Source of the DNA: Arthrobacter sp. PsM3
GTDB taxonomy: Bacteria > Actinomycetota > Actinomycetes > Actinomycetales > Micrococcaceae
Direction: 5' to 3'
Length of the DNA: 64,000 bases
NCBI RefSeq assembly: GCF_030433895.1
Contig: NZ_JARUXE010000028.1
Span: forward strand, 1 to 64,000
Shown here: positions 63,899 to 64,000 of the stretch, piece by piece
Layout of the letters: every line of letters begins with the position of its first letter
Position numbering within the stretch: the stretch's first letter is position 1
Made by a program: the position numbers and the translations under genes
The notes under the pieces: model-generated
Database searches by the model: none
Told to the model about the DNA's origin: nothing
What the model saw: only the letters and a program-made list of their open reading frames with translations

Positions 63899-64000
63899 GG
63901 TGGCGCCGTCCCGATGCCGCAGGCTGCTCGCTGGGCCACGCGCCGGTGACGATGGTCCGTCCGTGCTGGTCAACGAAACGTCCGGCAATGCCCCTGCCCC
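63891..64000 (-). CDS. FAD:protein FMN transferase (ApbE), C-terminal end (partial)
   Basis: Only the last ~36 codons are inside the window; the gene enters from the right edge. The reading RFVDQHGRTIVTGAWPSEQ and a basic RRHHG end resemble ApbE C-termini. ApbE attaches FMN covalently to Thr/Ser of partner proteins in electron-transfer complexes. The TGA at 63893-63891 overlaps the start of the haem-b protein. The assignment rests on a short tail and on context. Confidence 0.5.
   Translation of the reverse strand, partial: GRGIAGRFVDQHGRTIVTGAWPSEQPAASGRRHHG

Overview
This 64 kb window comes from a high-GC Gram-positive chromosome, most likely an Arthrobacter or Pseudarthrobacter relative (Micrococcaceae). 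That is an inference. It rests on the GC-rich codon use, actinobacterial genes such as the DUF3073 protein and the homodimeric-type aceE end, a HAIR (HspR) box in front of clpB, and many start codons placed 6-7 bases after a TANNNT -10 box, as in leaderless actinobacterial transcripts. I see no phage, insertion sequence, CRISPR array, tRNA or rRNA.

The left 27 kb is a purine and ureide salvage region. From left: the aceE 3' end, a MocA-like nucleotidyltransferase, a uracil-DNA glycosylase homologue, DUF488 and an aldo/keto reductase; a minus-strand xanthine dehydrogenase operon (xdhC, FAD subunit, fused FeS-Moco subunit); guanine deaminase; a 70-residue unknown protein; urate oxidase; an NCS2 permease; an IclR regulator. 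Two plus-strand operons follow. One holds malic enzyme, malate synthase, a CitE/HpcH-like protein and ureidoglycine aminohydrolase. The other holds hydroxypyruvate isomerase, tartronate semialdehyde reductase, glyoxylate carboligase, glycerate kinase and allantoinase. Together they take purines to urate and ureides, and ureide glyoxylate into glycerate or malate/pyruvate. HIU hydrolase, OHCU decarboxylase, allantoate hydrolase and a recognised ureidoglycolate lyase are not in the window.

The strongest regulatory signal is a 15-bp operator (consensus TTYCAYAAWRYGRAA) that recurs as pairs exactly 21 bp apart in front of the 70-residue protein, urate oxidase, malic enzyme and hyi genes, with a single full site and flanking half-sites upstream of guanine deaminase. 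The adjacent IclR protein is the obvious candidate regulator. A promoter plus intrinsic terminator defining an ~83-nt RNA or attenuator lies upstream of urate oxidase.

The middle (25.9-45 kb) holds housekeeping and accessory genes: an orphan winged-helix protein, Bcp peroxiredoxin, purF-purM, VOC and DUF3073 proteins, a septum-formation-like membrane protein, clpB, an AhpD-like protein, a molybdate operon (ModE-like regulator, modA, modB, modC) that could supply the molybdoenzyme at the left, a BBE-type flavoprotein, an AI-2E family transporter and a DUF4031-HD fusion.

The right third holds small membrane and stress-type proteins, YceI, a luciferase-like monooxygenase, trpF, HutD, a polyamine-type ABC transporter (potABCD-like) divergent from a GntR regulator and a frameshifted Cache gene, a paired SMR exporter, an aldo/keto reductase, an MBL hydrolase, a DEAD-box helicase, a methyltransferase, and a redox operon cut by the window end (ApbE, haem-b membrane protein, NuoF-like protein, ferredoxin).

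Several dispersed palindromes lie mostly at gene ends. One family has four copies with a constant outer stem and covarying inner arms, and one copy encodes the last residues of xanthine dehydrogenase.
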